Assembly: GCA_039927975.1 (NCBI GenBank)
Contig: JBDSTZ010000479.1
Location: 1-20,522, forward strand
DNA: 20,522 nt
Direction: 5' to 3'
Origin: JBDSTZ01 sp039927975
GTDB taxonomy: Bacteria; Pseudomonadota; Gammaproteobacteria; Burkholderiales; Burkholderiaceae_D
This document shows positions 1 to 8,083 of the stretch, piece by piece. The translations under genes and the position numbers were made by a program. The notes below the pieces were generated by a model. The model ran no database searches. It was given only the letters and a program-made list of their open reading frames with translations, and was not told where the DNA came from. The first letter of the stretch is position 1, and each line of letters opens with the position of its first letter.

Positions 1-1
1 G

Positions 2-70
2 ATCCGGGACTGGAAAGCCGCACTGAACCGCTTCGCCATCCAGTTTGAAGACCGGCTTCCGCAGACTTAA
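2..70 (+). CDS. Transposase C-terminus, IS256/mutator type (5' partial)
   Basis: Only 22 residues and a TAA stop are visible. The tail contains DWKAALNRFAIQFEDRL, which resembles the C-terminus of IS256-family (mutator-type, DDE) transposases, where a W...AL..FAI.FE.R pattern is common. The catalytic residues would lie upstream, outside the window. The inverted-repeat-like sequence about 10 bases after the stop fits the usual layout of such elements, in which the transposase gene nearly reaches the right end. It cannot be told whether the full gene is intact. Confidence 0.5.
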   Translation: MRDWKAALNRFAIQFEDRLPQT

Positions 71-80
71 ACGAAAACCC

Positions 81-105
81 GTTTACACAGAATTCGGTAC
101 ACCCC
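81..105 (+). repeat. Candidate right terminal inverted repeat of the IS256-type element
   Basis: The sequence GTTTACACAGAATTCGG followed by TACACCC sits just after the transposase stop and resembles IS256-family ends. The partner repeat is not in the window, so this is similarity by memory only. Confidence 0.4.
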
Positions 106-125
106 CGTCCCGCGACACAATGCTG

Positions 126-153
126 GCTATTTCAGCGGTCCTTTTGAAATAGC
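126..153. other. 9-bp perfect inverted repeat (stem-loop) next to the IS end
   Basis: GCTATTTCA (126-134) and TGAAATAGC (145-153) are exact reverse complements separated by 10 bases. There is no T-run on either side, so it is a poor intrinsic terminator. It could be a protein-binding site or part of the IS flank. The rest of 106-272 holds no open reading frame that I can support. Confidence 0.4.
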
Positions 154-272
154 TTGCGCACCATAATGTGCCGCAAATCGCACCTCTATCATCAGCCCAT
201 CCCCCATTTATTGCATGACATCATTTATTTCGATGGTATGAGGTTCTTTCATTGAACTTATAGGTTTTACAT

Positions 273-326
273 ATAAATCCCTAAATGAAAACGTATTTGT
301 CAACCTTGTAGCCTTGTTGCATAGTT
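273..326 (+). promoter_or_regulatory. Candidate promoter of the TonB receptor; copy 1 of a three-copy element
   Basis: ATAAAT (273-278) is followed after exactly 15 bases by TATTTG (294-299), which runs into a -35-like TTGTCA (297-302). A 17-bp spacer leads to a -10-like CATAGT (320-325). Two other sites in the window, in front of the nucleoside ABC operon (-) and xapA (+), share the same blocks and the same spacing within one base; an AAAAC tract just before TATTTG is also shared. A start near 332 would leave a leader of about 280 bases before the receptor. The promoter role is inferred; the sequence match between the three sites is directly visible. Confidence 0.65.
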
Positions 327-612
327 GGTTGATCGTAGTGCAATACAAGCGTTTTTTAGGCGATCTTCCCTCTGTCATCACTGTGAAACACCGCTCCGGT
401 AACGTACGCCGGGGGCGTCTCGGCGCGATCGTCAACACAGATACAGTCGCGATAGATAAATGTCGTGGCGCCAGTCCTGGCGCCTGCCACCAGTTACACG
501 CACCACGCGCAAATAGCAGCAAATAGTAAACAGAAGCCGTTCTTCCGGCGCCTACCCGGCGCTGGCATACCGGATCGAAAACAATGATGACGTCTCTATT
601 GGGGTTTATAAA
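327..612 (+). other. Long untranslated leader of the TonB receptor with hairpins
   Basis: No convincing coding region lies here. A hairpin with a 7-bp stem is visible: GGCGCCA (467-473) pairs with TGGCGCC (478-484) around a 4-base loop. A T-run at 351-356 follows an imperfect inverted repeat spanning about 313-349, but that repeat begins upstream of the expected start site, so it is unlikely to work as a terminator of this transcript. The receptor's ribosome binding site is the GGGG at 601-604. No known riboswitch family was recognised. Confidence 0.4.
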
Positions 613-3600
613 ATGATCACTCACAAACGGATTCAGCTTACAAAGCTGGCACTCGCTTTGTCCATCGCGCTGTCGGCCGCACCTTCGTTCGCGCAGAACA
701 CCACGTCTGCGGTCGGCGGCCAGATTTCGTCGGCCAACGGCCAGCCCGCGGCCGGCGCGTCGGTGTCCATCGTCCACGTCGAATCGGGCTCCGTCAGCAA
801 CGTCAAGGCTGACGCCGATGGCCGCTATTCGGCGCGCGGCTTGCGCACCGGTGGTCCGTACACGATCATCATCACCAAGGACGGCGTCACGGAAAAACGC
901 GAAGGCGTCTACCTGCAGCTGGCTGAAACCACCAACGTCGACGCCCAGCTTGGCGCGCCGATGCAGACCGTGACCATCGCCGGCCAGGCCAACACCGCCA
1001 AGTTCAACAAGAACGCCATGGGCGCCGGCTCGAACATCAACAACGCCCAGCTCAACGCCCTCGGCTCGGTCTCGCGCAGCCTGGCCGACTATGCGCGCAC
1101 CGATCCTCGCCTCTCGCAGACCGACAAGGAACGCGGCGAAATTTCGGCCGGCGGCCAGAACTCGCGCTTCAATTCGATCACCATCGACGGTGTCAGCATC
1201 AGCGATCCCTTCGGTCTTGAGCCGAACGGCATGCCGACCAACAAGCAGCCGATCTCGATCGACGCGATCCAGTCGGTGCAGGTCAATATCTCGAATTACG
1301 ACGTCACCCAAAAGGCCTACACGGGCGCCAACATCAATGCCGTGACCAAGTCCGGCACCAATGAGTGGAAGGGCACCATGTCGTATATCTACCGCGACGA
1401 CCGCATGTCCGGCCTTCGCTGGAACCTCTCCAACGACACCTACACTTCGGTCCCGGAATTCAAGGAATCGACCAAGGGCTTCACCCTCGGCGGCCCGCTG
1501 ATCAAGGACAAGCTGTTCATCTTCCTGAGCGCCGAAGACCAGAAAAGCTCGCGCGGCTCGCCGACCTTCGGCCCGCTCGGCAGCAGCCTGACCAACGTTG
1601 GCATCACCCCCAGCGCGATCGCCAGCCTGCAGTCGATCGCCAAGAGCCGCTACGGCATCGAGGTCGGCAGTTCGGAGCCGCCGACCGGCCTGAACCTCAC
1701 CGTCAGCGACCGCCTGGTCAAGCTCGACTGGAACATCAACGAGGACCACCGCGCAAACCTGCGCTACCAGAAGACCGAACAGAGCGAGCCGCAATTTTCC
1801 GGTTACTCGGCCTCCGGCATCTCGCTCACGTCCTACCTGTGGACCGAGCAGAAGAACATCGAGTCGACCGTCGGCCAGCTGTTCTCGGACTGGACCCCGA
1901 CCTTCTCGACCGAGTTGAAGCTCTCGCGCCGCAGCACCGTCAAGCACAACGCCAACAACGCCTTCCTGCCGTCGATGGCGCTGTCCTTCATCGGCGCCAC
2001 GCCGGCCGGCACCCCGAGCACCGTGCCGACCACCGCGCGCTTCATCAACTTCGGCACCGAGGCGAGCCACCAGCTCAACGAGCTGTCGACCAATGTCGAC
2101 GACGCCTATGCCGGCGCCACCTGGGTCAGGGGCGCGCACGAAATCAAGTTCGGCGGCGACTACTCGAAGAACAAGATGTACAACGCCTTCCTGCAGAACG
2201 TCAACGGCACCTACACCTTCAACTGCACCAACTCGTCCGCGACCTACACCTATAGCATCGGCACGGTCAACTGCTCGACCTCTACCAACGCGCAAATCGA
2301 AGCTGCGGTGCTGGAGAACTTCTCGATCGGCCGTCCAAGTTCGTACAACGCGCAATTGATGGTGCCCGGCGTCTCGCGCGACGACGCCTCCGCCAACCTC
2401 ACCTTGAAGAACTACGGCCTGTTCCTGCAAGACACCTGGCAAGTCACGCCGGCGCTCAACATGACCTTCGGCGTGCGCTACGACGCGCCGGCCATCAGTG
2501 ATCGCCCGGCCCGCAACGCCGCTGTCTCCGCGCCGCGCGTGGTCGGCACCTACAACACCAATACCGCGCTGGCGCTGCGCGACAGCGGCGGCTTCGGCAT
2601 CGACAACACGGTCACCATCGACGGCCAGTCGCTGGTCCAGCCGCGCGTCGGCTTCAACTACAAATTGCCAATGTCGCGTCCGACCCAGCTGCGTGGCGGC
2701 GTCGGCCTGTTCCAGGGCGCGGCCCTCAACGTCTGGCTCGGCAATCCCTTCGCCAACCCCGGCGTGAAGACCATCGTGGTCGGCTGCGGCAACAGCAACT
2801 TCTCCGCCTGCCCGGCGACTGGCGGCACCTTCAGTCCCGACCCGACCCAGCAGAAGCTTGTCGGCACCTCGGCCGCCCAGGTCGACACCCTCGAACCTGG
2901 CTTGGCCCAGCCCTCGGTATGGAAGGCCAACCTGGGCTTCGACCATGAACTGCCGTGGTTCGGCATGGTGTTCACCCTCGAGTACATGTACACCAACGTC
3001 AACACCGGCATCTACTACAAGAACCTGAACCTCGGCCCCGCCACCCGTATCGGTCCGGACGGCCGCGAAATGTACTTCACCGAGCCTGGTTATCTGGCCT
3101 CCTGCGCCAACGGCACCGGCGGCTTCACCTCAACCGGCACCTGTACCGGCTACCGCGCGCGCGGCCTGTCGAACCCGAACTTCGCCGATGTGCTGCAGGC
3201 CACCAAGTCCAAGAAGGGCGGCGGCAACACCGCCACCATGTCGCTCGCCAGCGGCCGCTCGAAAGACTGGAAGTGGATGGCGGCCTATACCTACACCGAC
3301 GCCAATGAAGTCAGCCCGCTCAATTCGTCGACCTCGCGCTCGGGCTGGAGCGGCCGCTCGGTCTTCAATCCGAACGAGGAAGTCACCGCCAACTCGTCCT
3401 ATCTGGTCAAGGACCGCATCAACCTGACCCTGACCTGGGAACACCGCTTCTTCAGCGACTACAAGACCACCTTCGGCGGTTTCTATGAAGGCAAGAGCGG
3501 CAAGCCATACAGCTGGACCTTCAACAACGACATGAACGGCGATTCGATTTCCTCGAACGACTTGATGTACATCCCGCGTGCTTTCGGTTCGGGCGACGTG

Positions 3601-4029
3601 ATCTTCCGCGGCGACACCGCCACCGACAAGACCAACGAGACCAGCTTCTGGAACACCGTCAACGCCAACGAGGAGCTCAAGCGCGCCGCCGGCGGCGTGG
3701 TCGGACGCCAGGACGCGTTCGCACCGTGGACCAACAGCATCGACCTGCGCTTCAGCCAGGAATTCCCCGGCTTCTTCAACAAGAACCGCGCAGTGTTCGT
3801 GCTCGACTTCCAGAACTTCGGCAATATGCTCAACCGTAAATGGGGCCATATCCGCGAAGTCGGTTTCGCCAGCGCCGGCGGCAATGCGCGCAGCTTCGTC
3901 GACTACGCCGGTATGCAAGATGGTAAATACGTCTACCAGGTGCGCAGCGAAGTCGAGCCGTATGTTGTCAAACAGACGCGCAATGAATCGCAGTGGGCGG
4001 TCCAGGCCACGATTCGTTACGAGTTCTAA
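613..4029 (+). CDS. TonB-dependent receptor with N-terminal carboxypeptidase-regulatory-like domain (Oar-like)
   Basis: This 1138-residue outer-membrane protein begins with a clear Sec signal peptide, cleaved after about residue 27 (...APSFA|QNT). Residues about 30-115 form a carboxypeptidase-regulatory-like beta-sandwich (NGQPAAGASVSIV, ADGRYSARGL). A plug domain (about 130-240, with ITIDGVSISDPFG) and a long 22-strand-type barrel follow, ending in the terminal aromatic IRYEF that serves as the assembly signal of outer-membrane barrels. The size and domain order match the Oar/TonB-receptor family, which imports large ligands with energy from TonB-ExbB-ExbD. I see no obvious TonB box. The ligand is unknown from sequence. 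Sharing an upstream promoter element with the nucleoside ABC operon and xapA, and lying next to a nuclease and a nucleotidase, points to a nucleic-acid-derived ligand (inference). The ATG at 613 has GGGG 9-12 bases upstream. Confidence 0.93.
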   Translation: MITHKRIQLTKLALALSIALSAAPSFAQNTTSAVGGQISSANGQPAAGASVSIVHVESGSVSNVKADADGRYSARGLRTGGPYTIIITKDGVTEKREGVYLQLAETTNVDAQLGAPMQTVTIAGQANTAKFNKNAMGAGSNINNAQLNALGSVSRSLADYARTDPRLSQTDKERGEISAGGQNSRFNSITIDGVSISDPFGLEPNGMPTNKQPISIDAIQSVQVNISNYDVTQKAYTGANINAVTKSGTNEWKGTMSYIYRDDRMSGLRWNLSNDTYTSVPEFKESTKGFTLGGPLIKDKLFIFLSAEDQKSSRGSPTFGPLGSSLTNVGITPSAIASLQSIAKSRYGIEVGSSEPPTGLNLTVSDRLVKLDWNINEDHRANLRYQKTEQSEPQFSGYSASGISLTSYLWTEQKNIESTVGQLFSDWTPTFSTELKLSRRSTVKHNANNAFLPSMALSFIGATPAGTPSTVPTTARFINFGTEASHQLNELSTNVDDAYAGATWVRGAHEIKFGGDYSKNKMYNAFLQNVNGTYTFNCTNSSATYTYSIGTVNCSTSTNAQIEAAVLENFSIGRPSSYNAQLMVPGVSRDDASANLTLKNYGLFLQDTWQVTPALNMTFGVRYDAPAISDRPARNAAVSAPRVVGTYNTNTALALRDSGGFGIDNTVTIDGQSLVQPRVGFNYKLPMSRPTQLRGGVGLFQGAALNVWLGNPFANPGVKTIVVGCGNSNFSACPATGGTFSPDPTQQKLVGTSAAQVDTLEPGLAQPSVWKANLGFDHELPWFGMVFTLEYMYTNVNTGIYYKNLNLGPATRIGPDGREMYFTEPGYLASCANGTGGFTSTGTCTGYRARGLSNPNFADVLQATKSKKGGGNTATMSLASGRSKDWKWMAAYTYTDANEVSPLNSSTSRSGWSGRSVFNPNEEVTANSSYLVKDRINLTLTWEHRFFSDYKTTFGGFYEGKSGKPYSWTFNNDMNGDSISSNDLMYIPRAFGSGDVIFRGDTATDKTNETSFWNTVNANEELKRAAGGVVGRQDAFAPWTNSIDLRFSQEFPGFFNKNRAVFVLDFQNFGNMLNRKWGHIREVGFASAGGNARSFVDYAGMQDGKYVYQVRSEVEPYVVKQTRNESQWAVQATIRYEF

Positions 4030-4050
4030 ACGGGTCCAGGCAAGACCGAA

Positions 4051-4080
4051 CGGCTGGTGGCGACACCGGCCGTTTTTTTT
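4051..4080 (+). terminator. Intrinsic terminator after the TonB receptor
   Basis: CGGCTGGTG (4051-4059) pairs with CACCGGCCG (4064-4072) with one G-T wobble around a GCGA tetraloop, followed directly by eight T residues (4073-4080). It lies 21 bases after the receptor stop. This is a textbook rho-independent terminator. Confidence 0.9.
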
Positions 4081-4126
4081 GACGTTTTTTTCGAGGTTTT
4101 TTTCGACGCTTTTTTCGACGTTTTTT
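4073..4126 (+). repeat. Array of five T-tracts with about 12-bp period
   Basis: T-runs of 8, 7, 7, 6 and 6 bases start at 4073, 4085, 4097, 4110 and 4121 and are separated by GACG, CGAGG, CGACGC and CGACG. The first run is the tail of the terminator; the others look like tandem copies of a CGACGTTTTTTT unit. The array sits just upstream of the 5'-nucleotidase gene. Phased T-tracts can bend DNA or act as repeated termination or pausing sites; which applies here is not visible. Confidence 0.85.
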
Positions 4127-4196
4127 CTACATTTGTGTCGCATCGCGACCCCGTGCGGCGCTCTGACGCGGCCAAATTCGGTTACTCTTTAACTCT

Positions 4197-5924
4197 ATGA
4201 AAAAACACTGTGTGCGCGTCGGCGCCATGCTGCTGACGGCGGCCATCCTGTCCGCCTGTGCCACCCGTCCTTCGGCGCCGATCGAGCTCAATCTGGTCGC
4301 CTTGAACGACTTCCACGGCAACCTCGAAGCGAGCAAGTTCGCCTATACCGGCGCCGGCAGCGACAAGGAAACCACCATCCAGGCCGGCGGCATCGACGCC
4401 ATCGCCGCCGCCCTGCAAGCCTTCCGCCGCGAGGACAAGGACCTGCTGTTCGTCGGCGCCGGCGACCTGGTCGGCGCCAGCCCGGCGGTGTCCTCGCTGT
4501 GGGCCGACGAACCGAGCATCGCCGCCCTGAGCATGCTGGGCATGCGTTTTTCCTCGGTTGGCAATCACGAATTCGATCTCGGCCGCGCCGAACTGCTGCG
4601 CAAGCAGGCCGGCGGCTGCGTCTCTCCTGTCCCGGCCAAGGCCTGCAAGTTTAATCCCGATTTTCGCGGCGCCGCCTTCCGCTACCTGGCCGCCAACGTG
4701 ATCGACAGCGCCACCGGCAAGCCTTTGCTGCCGGCTTTCGCCATCGAAGAAACCAAGGGCGTCAAAATCGCCTGGATCGGCGCCGTGCTCAAGGACGCCG
4801 ACAAGCTGGTGCTGGCCGCCGGCATCGCCGGCCTGTCGTTCACCGACGAAGCCGACGCCATCAACAAGGCCGTCGCCGAAGCCAGGGCGCAGGGCGCCAG
4901 CGTGTTCGTCGTGCTGATCCACGAAGGCGGCCGCACCGAGGAAGCCTTCGACCAGCCCGACTGCGCCAAACTGCAGGGCCCCATCGTCGGCATCGTGCGC
5001 CGGCTCGACCCGGCCGTGCGCCTGGTCGTCAGTGGCCACAGCCACACCGGCTACCAGTGCAAGGTCGACCAGCGCGACGTCACCCAGGCCCAGATGGGCG
5101 GCCACGTCCTCACCCGCATCAAGCTGCTGATCGATCCGGCCAGCCGCGCCGTCCAGTCGGTCGCGGTGCGCAACGTGCCGGTCAGGCAGGGCGAATACCC
5201 GGCCGATCCGAAAGCGGTCAGCTACCTGGCCGAGGTCAAGCAGCGCAGCGAAGCGGCGCTGGCGCGGCCGATCGCCCGCGTCGCCCTGCGCCACATGGGC
5301 CGCAAGATGAACGCCTCCGGCGAATCGCCGCTCGGTTCGATGGCGGCCGACGCCGTGCTGGCCGCCACCGCCGCGCAGGGCGCCCAGATCGGCTTCATGA
5401 ATCCGGCCGGCCTGCGCAAGGACCTCGACGTCGGCGACGATCTGGTGGCGCGCTTCAACCAGGTCCAGGCCACGCTCCCCTTCGCCAACACGCTCGTCAT
5501 GATGGACCTGAGCGGGGCTGAACTCAAGCAGCTGCTCGAACAGCAATGGCAGCGTCCCAGCTTCGACCCCGACCGCAACATGCTGCAAATCTCGCACGGC
5601 CTGAGCTACCGCTGGGACCCGGCGCTGCCGCCCGGACGACGGGTGGTGGAGGGCAGCCTCACGCTGAACGGCGTCGCGGTCGACACTAGCAAGACCTACC
5701 GCGTGACGGCCAATAATTTTCTGGCCGAAGGCGGTGACGGTTTCGCCCAGTTTGCCGCCGCCCGCAACAAGACCGATACCCACATTGTCGATATCGACGC
5801 CTTCATCGCCTACCTGGTCAAGCACGACCAGGACGCGACGCCGGCCGGCCTGGCGGCGCCGGAAGGCCGCTTCCAGCGCGTTGGCGCCGATGCTGCGGCC
5901 ACCGCCACCGCCCAACCGCATTGA
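4197..5924 (+). CDS. 5'-nucleotidase / UDP-sugar hydrolase-type metallophosphoesterase, lipoprotein
   Basis: The 575-residue protein starts with a lipoprotein signal whose lipobox LSAC places the lipidated cysteine at residue 21, so it should be anchored in a membrane facing the periplasm. The N-terminal metallophosphoesterase domain shows the family's metal and catalytic motifs: NDFHGN (37-42), GAGD (87-90), GNHEFD (122-127) and GHSH (280-283). The C-terminal 5_nucleotid_C domain (about 350-550) carries NPAGLRKDL and the substrate-binding NNFLAEGGDGF. Members of this UshA/NT5E family remove phosphate from nucleoside monophosphates outside the cytoplasm. The gene lies 58 bases before an S1/P1 nuclease gene on the same strand, which would supply its nucleotide substrates. 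No Shine-Dalgarno sequence precedes the ATG; TACTCT at 4183-4188 could be a -10 giving a nearly leaderless message. Confidence 0.93.
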   Translation: MKKHCVRVGAMLLTAAILSACATRPSAPIELNLVALNDFHGNLEASKFAYTGAGSDKETTIQAGGIDAIAAALQAFRREDKDLLFVGAGDLVGASPAVSSLWADEPSIAALSMLGMRFSSVGNHEFDLGRAELLRKQAGGCVSPVPAKACKFNPDFRGAAFRYLAANVIDSATGKPLLPAFAIEETKGVKIAWIGAVLKDADKLVLAAGIAGLSFTDEADAINKAVAEARAQGASVFVVLIHEGGRTEEAFDQPDCAKLQGPIVGIVRRLDPAVRLVVSGHSHTGYQCKVDQRDVTQAQMGGHVLTRIKLLIDPASRAVQSVAVRNVPVRQGEYPADPKAVSYLAEVKQRSEAALARPIARVALRHMGRKMNASGESPLGSMAADAVLAATAAQGAQIGFMNPAGLRKDLDVGDDLVARFNQVQATLPFANTLVMMDLSGAELKQLLEQQWQRPSFDPDRNMLQISHGLSYRWDPALPPGRRVVEGSLTLNGVAVDTSKTYRVTANNFLAEGGDGFAQFAAARNKTDTHIVDIDAFIAYLVKHDQDATPAGLAAPEGRFQRVGADAAATATAQPH

Positions 5925-5982
5925 CCCAACGCCAGCGCCCCCCCAGAACCAGCCGCCGACTGAGACCCACCAAGGAACCGCG

Positions 5983-7035
5983 ATGAAAAAACTAGCCTGT
6001 GTACTCGCGCTGACCAGCGCCTTCATTTCCGCCGATGCGCTCGCGTGGGGCAACGACGGCCACCGCGCCGTCGGCGCCATCGCCGACAAACTGATCAAGG
6101 GCAGCAACGCCCAGAAGCAGGTCGCCGCGCTGCTGCTGCCGGGCGAGAGCCTCGAATCGATCGCCAACTGGGCCGACTGCGTCAAGGGCACCTACTGCGG
6201 CCCGCAGACGCCCGAGATGGTCGCCTACGTCGGCGCCAACGCCAAACACAGCGAGTACCACTACACCGACGTGCCTTTCCAGAACGCCCACTACCACGAC
6301 GGCGAAGTCGGTACCGCCCCGGACGACATCGTGCAGACCCTCAAGCAGGCCATCGCCGTCCTGCAGGGCAAGACCGATCCCAAGCTCAATCCGCACGGCT
6401 TCAGCAAGCGCCAGGCGCTGCTCCTGATCACCCACATGACAGGCGACATCCATCAGCCGCTGCACGTGGGCGCCGCCTTTGTCGGCAAGGACGGCAAGTT
6501 CGTGGTCCCGCAAAAGCACGACGACATCGACACCCTCAACATCTACGACGCGCGCGGCGGCAACAACCTGCTGCTCGACGACGACAAGCTCACCGCCCTG
6601 AGCGCGGCGCTGATTCCTCCCGGCGAAACCAAGCCGCTGCCGCCCGGCGTGCAAAAGTCGACCACCAAGCCTTTCCACTCCTACTGGGACACCACGGTGG
6701 TCGACTATGCCATGCGCCGCATCAGCACCAGGACGCCGGAGCAGTTCGCCCAGGCCGTCATCGACAGCAAACCCGCCGTCGGCGGCAACACCGGCGACCC
6801 CGCCGGCTGGCCGTATCAGTGGGCCGACGACGCCCTGGTCGCCTCCAAGCTGGCCTACGCGGACGTCGTGCCGGGCAAGCTGACCCCGCAGGTGAGCAAG
6901 AAGGGCGACACCTACTACACCTGGAATCTCGAGGTGCCGCAAAACTATCCGGTGCCCAGTTCTGCGCTGGCCAAGGCCCAGCTGATCAAGGGTGGCTACC
7001 ACCTGGCGTGGCTGCTGCAAGCGATCTGGCCGTAA
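5983..7035 (+). CDS. S1/P1-type zinc nuclease, secreted
   Basis: The 350-residue product has a signal peptide ending ...ADALA, so the mature protein would start with Trp22. This matters because S1/P1 nucleases bind zinc through the N-terminal tryptophan. All nine zinc-ligand positions expected from P1 nuclease can be picked out: Trp22, His27, Asp65, His93, His151, Asp155, His161 (in the HMTGDIHQPLH motif), His232 and Asp236 (FHSYWD). Enzymes of this family cut single-stranded DNA and RNA to 5'-nucleotides and can have 3'-nucleotidase activity. The ATG at 5983 was chosen because it starts the signal peptide and has AAGGA about 8 bases upstream; the reading frame is open further upstream, but that part overlaps the 5'-nucleotidase gene. 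The order nucleotidase then nuclease suggests joint periplasmic degradation of nucleic acid. Confidence 0.94.
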   Translation: MKKLACVLALTSAFISADALAWGNDGHRAVGAIADKLIKGSNAQKQVAALLLPGESLESIANWADCVKGTYCGPQTPEMVAYVGANAKHSEYHYTDVPFQNAHYHDGEVGTAPDDIVQTLKQAIAVLQGKTDPKLNPHGFSKRQALLLITHMTGDIHQPLHVGAAFVGKDGKFVVPQKHDDIDTLNIYDARGGNNLLLDDDKLTALSAALIPPGETKPLPPGVQKSTTKPFHSYWDTTVVDYAMRRISTRTPEQFAQAVIDSKPAVGGNTGDPAGWPYQWADDALVASKLAYADVVPGKLTPQVSKKGDTYYTWNLEVPQNYPVPSSALAKAQLIKGGYHLAWLLQAIWP

Positions 7036-7038
7036 TCG

Positions 7039-8064
7039 ATGCCTGGCCTTTTCTCTCCCTCTTTCGCCGCCACGCTTATGCCGACTTCGTTTTTGCCGAC
7101 TTCGATTCTGCCGTCTTCGATTCTGCCGTCTTCGCTGCTGCCGTCTTCCCGGCGGTCGTTTTCCCTGCGCTCGTCTTCCGTGCTGACCGCCTCCCTGCTG
7201 GCCGCGCTGTGCATGCCCGCCCACGCCCAGGTCGCCCCCGATACCCCGCCCGAACCTGGCGACCGTCCGCAAACGGTGGCCAATGGCTACCTGCCGCTGT
7301 GGGAGCTGGGCCTCATCGGCGGCGCCGCCTTCACGCCGGCCTATCCCGGTTCCAGCGGACGCAGCTCACGCGTGCTGGCGCTGCCGTATTTTGTCTACCG
7401 CGGCAAAGTGCTGCGCACCGACGCCGGCGGTCTCGGCGCGCGCCTGATCACCAGCGACCGCATCGAACTTGACGCCGGCGTCTCGCTGTCGCTGCCGGCC
7501 CGTTCCGACAAAAACTCGGCCCGCGCCGGCATGCCCGACCTGGGCACGCTGCTCGAAGCCGGACCGCGCCTCAAGATCAAGCTGCTGCAGATCGATCCGA
7601 CCACCCGCCTGCGGCTCGAACTGCCGCTGCGCGCGGTCCTGTCGACCAACAGCGGCGTCAAGCACCGCGGCTTCACCTTCGAGCCGCGCATTGGCCTCGG
7701 CACCCGCTTCGTCGAGCAGCGCACCAGTGTCGATGCGAGTTTCGGCGCGGTGTTCGGCGACTCCGGCCTCAATCGCTATCTGTACGACGTGAGCCCGCAG
7801 TACGCGCTGCCGAGCCGACCCGCCTACCATGCGCGCGCCGGCCTGACGCTGCTGCGCGCCGGCCTGAGCGCCTCGCACAACTACACGCCCGACGTGCGCC
7901 TGTTCGGCTTCCTGCGCTACGAGAGCTACGCCGCCGCCACCAATCGCGACAGCCCGCTGCTGACCGCCGCCAACGGCGTCGGCGCCGGCTTCGGCATCGC
8001 CTGGACCTTCCGCCGCTCGTCGACCATGTCGCCGACCCCGACCATGACCGCCACCAGTCAATGA
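7039..8064 (+). CDS. MipA/OmpV family outer-membrane protein
   Basis: The body of this protein (from about residue 85, WELGLIGGAAFTPAYPGSS, through LPYFVYRGKVLRTD) has the hallmarks of the MipA/OmpV family, outer-membrane beta-barrels of about 250-270 residues. The frame opens with ATG 7039, 3 bases after the nuclease stop, so translation may be coupled. The N-terminus is odd: about 47 residues, including five LP(T/S)S(I/L) pentapeptide repeats, precede the hydrophobic signal segment (VLTASLLAALCMPAHA). The true start could be ATG 7039, ATG 7078 or a later TTG/GTG (GTG 7180); none has a good ribosome binding site. The C-terminus runs 17 residues past the expected aromatic barrel end (IAWTF). 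The role is not known; OmpV-type proteins have been linked to scaffold and transport functions. Confidence 0.85.
   Translation: MPGLFSPSFAATLMPTSFLPTSILPSSILPSSLLPSSRRSFSLRSSSVLTASLLAALCMPAHAQVAPDTPPEPGDRPQTVANGYLPLWELGLIGGAAFTPAYPGSSGRSSRVLALPYFVYRGKVLRTDAGGLGARLITSDRIELDAGVSLSLPARSDKNSARAGMPDLGTLLEAGPRLKIKLLQIDPTTRLRLELPLRAVLSTNSGVKHRGFTFEPRIGLGTRFVEQRTSVDASFGAVFGDSGLNRYLYDVSPQYALPSRPAYHARAGLTLLRAGLSASHNYTPDVRLFGFLRYESYAAATNRDSPLLTAANGVGAGFGIAWTFRRSSTMSPTPTMTATSQ
7078..7152 (+). repeat. Five 15-bp in-frame tandem repeats in the OmpV-like gene
   Basis: Units of the type CTGCCGTCTTCGATT run without gaps at 7078-7092, 7093-7107, 7108-7122, 7123-7137 and 7138-7152. They encode MPTSF, LPTSI, LPSSI, LPSSL and LPSSR. 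Copy-number change by slippage would keep the frame and change only the length of the N-terminal region before the signal segment. Confidence 0.9.
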
Positions 8065-8083
8065 AAGAGCGCCGCTTTCCTTC

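Larger units (their letters stand above)
1..105 (+). mobile_element. Right end of an IS256-type insertion sequence, truncated by the window edge
   Basis: The window opens with the last codons of what looks like a mutator/IS256-family transposase (stop at 68-70). A short AT-richer stretch at 81-104 follows, containing GTTTACACAGAATT and GGTACACCC, which resembles terminal inverted repeats of IS256-type elements as I remember them. The left end lies outside the window, so neither the matching inverted repeat nor the target-site duplication can be checked. The outer boundary near 105 is an estimate. Family assignment rests on a short protein tail plus the end sequence, so confidence is moderate. 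Confidence 0.5.

Noticed and set aside
313..356. Inverted repeat plus T-run upstream of the TonB receptor as a rho-independent terminator
   Set aside because: The left arm overlaps the predicted -10 region, so it would not be in the RNA; the stem also has a bulge and is AT-rich.
327..612. Shared RNA structure between the TonB receptor leader and the ABC operon leader
   Set aside because: Both contain CCGGCGCC and UACCC segments, but the order and pairing differ and such GC-rich words are common in this genome.
208..2946. Long minus-strand open frame of 912 codons opposite the TonB receptor gene
   Set aside because: It is a shadow of the high-GC receptor gene; its translation is rich in Gly, Arg, Ala and Val with no domain, and the receptor on the other strand is unmistakable.
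4182..6191. Minus-strand open frame of 669 codons opposite the 5'-nucleotidase
   Set aside because: Antisense shadow; the plus strand encodes a complete metallophosphoesterase with all motifs.
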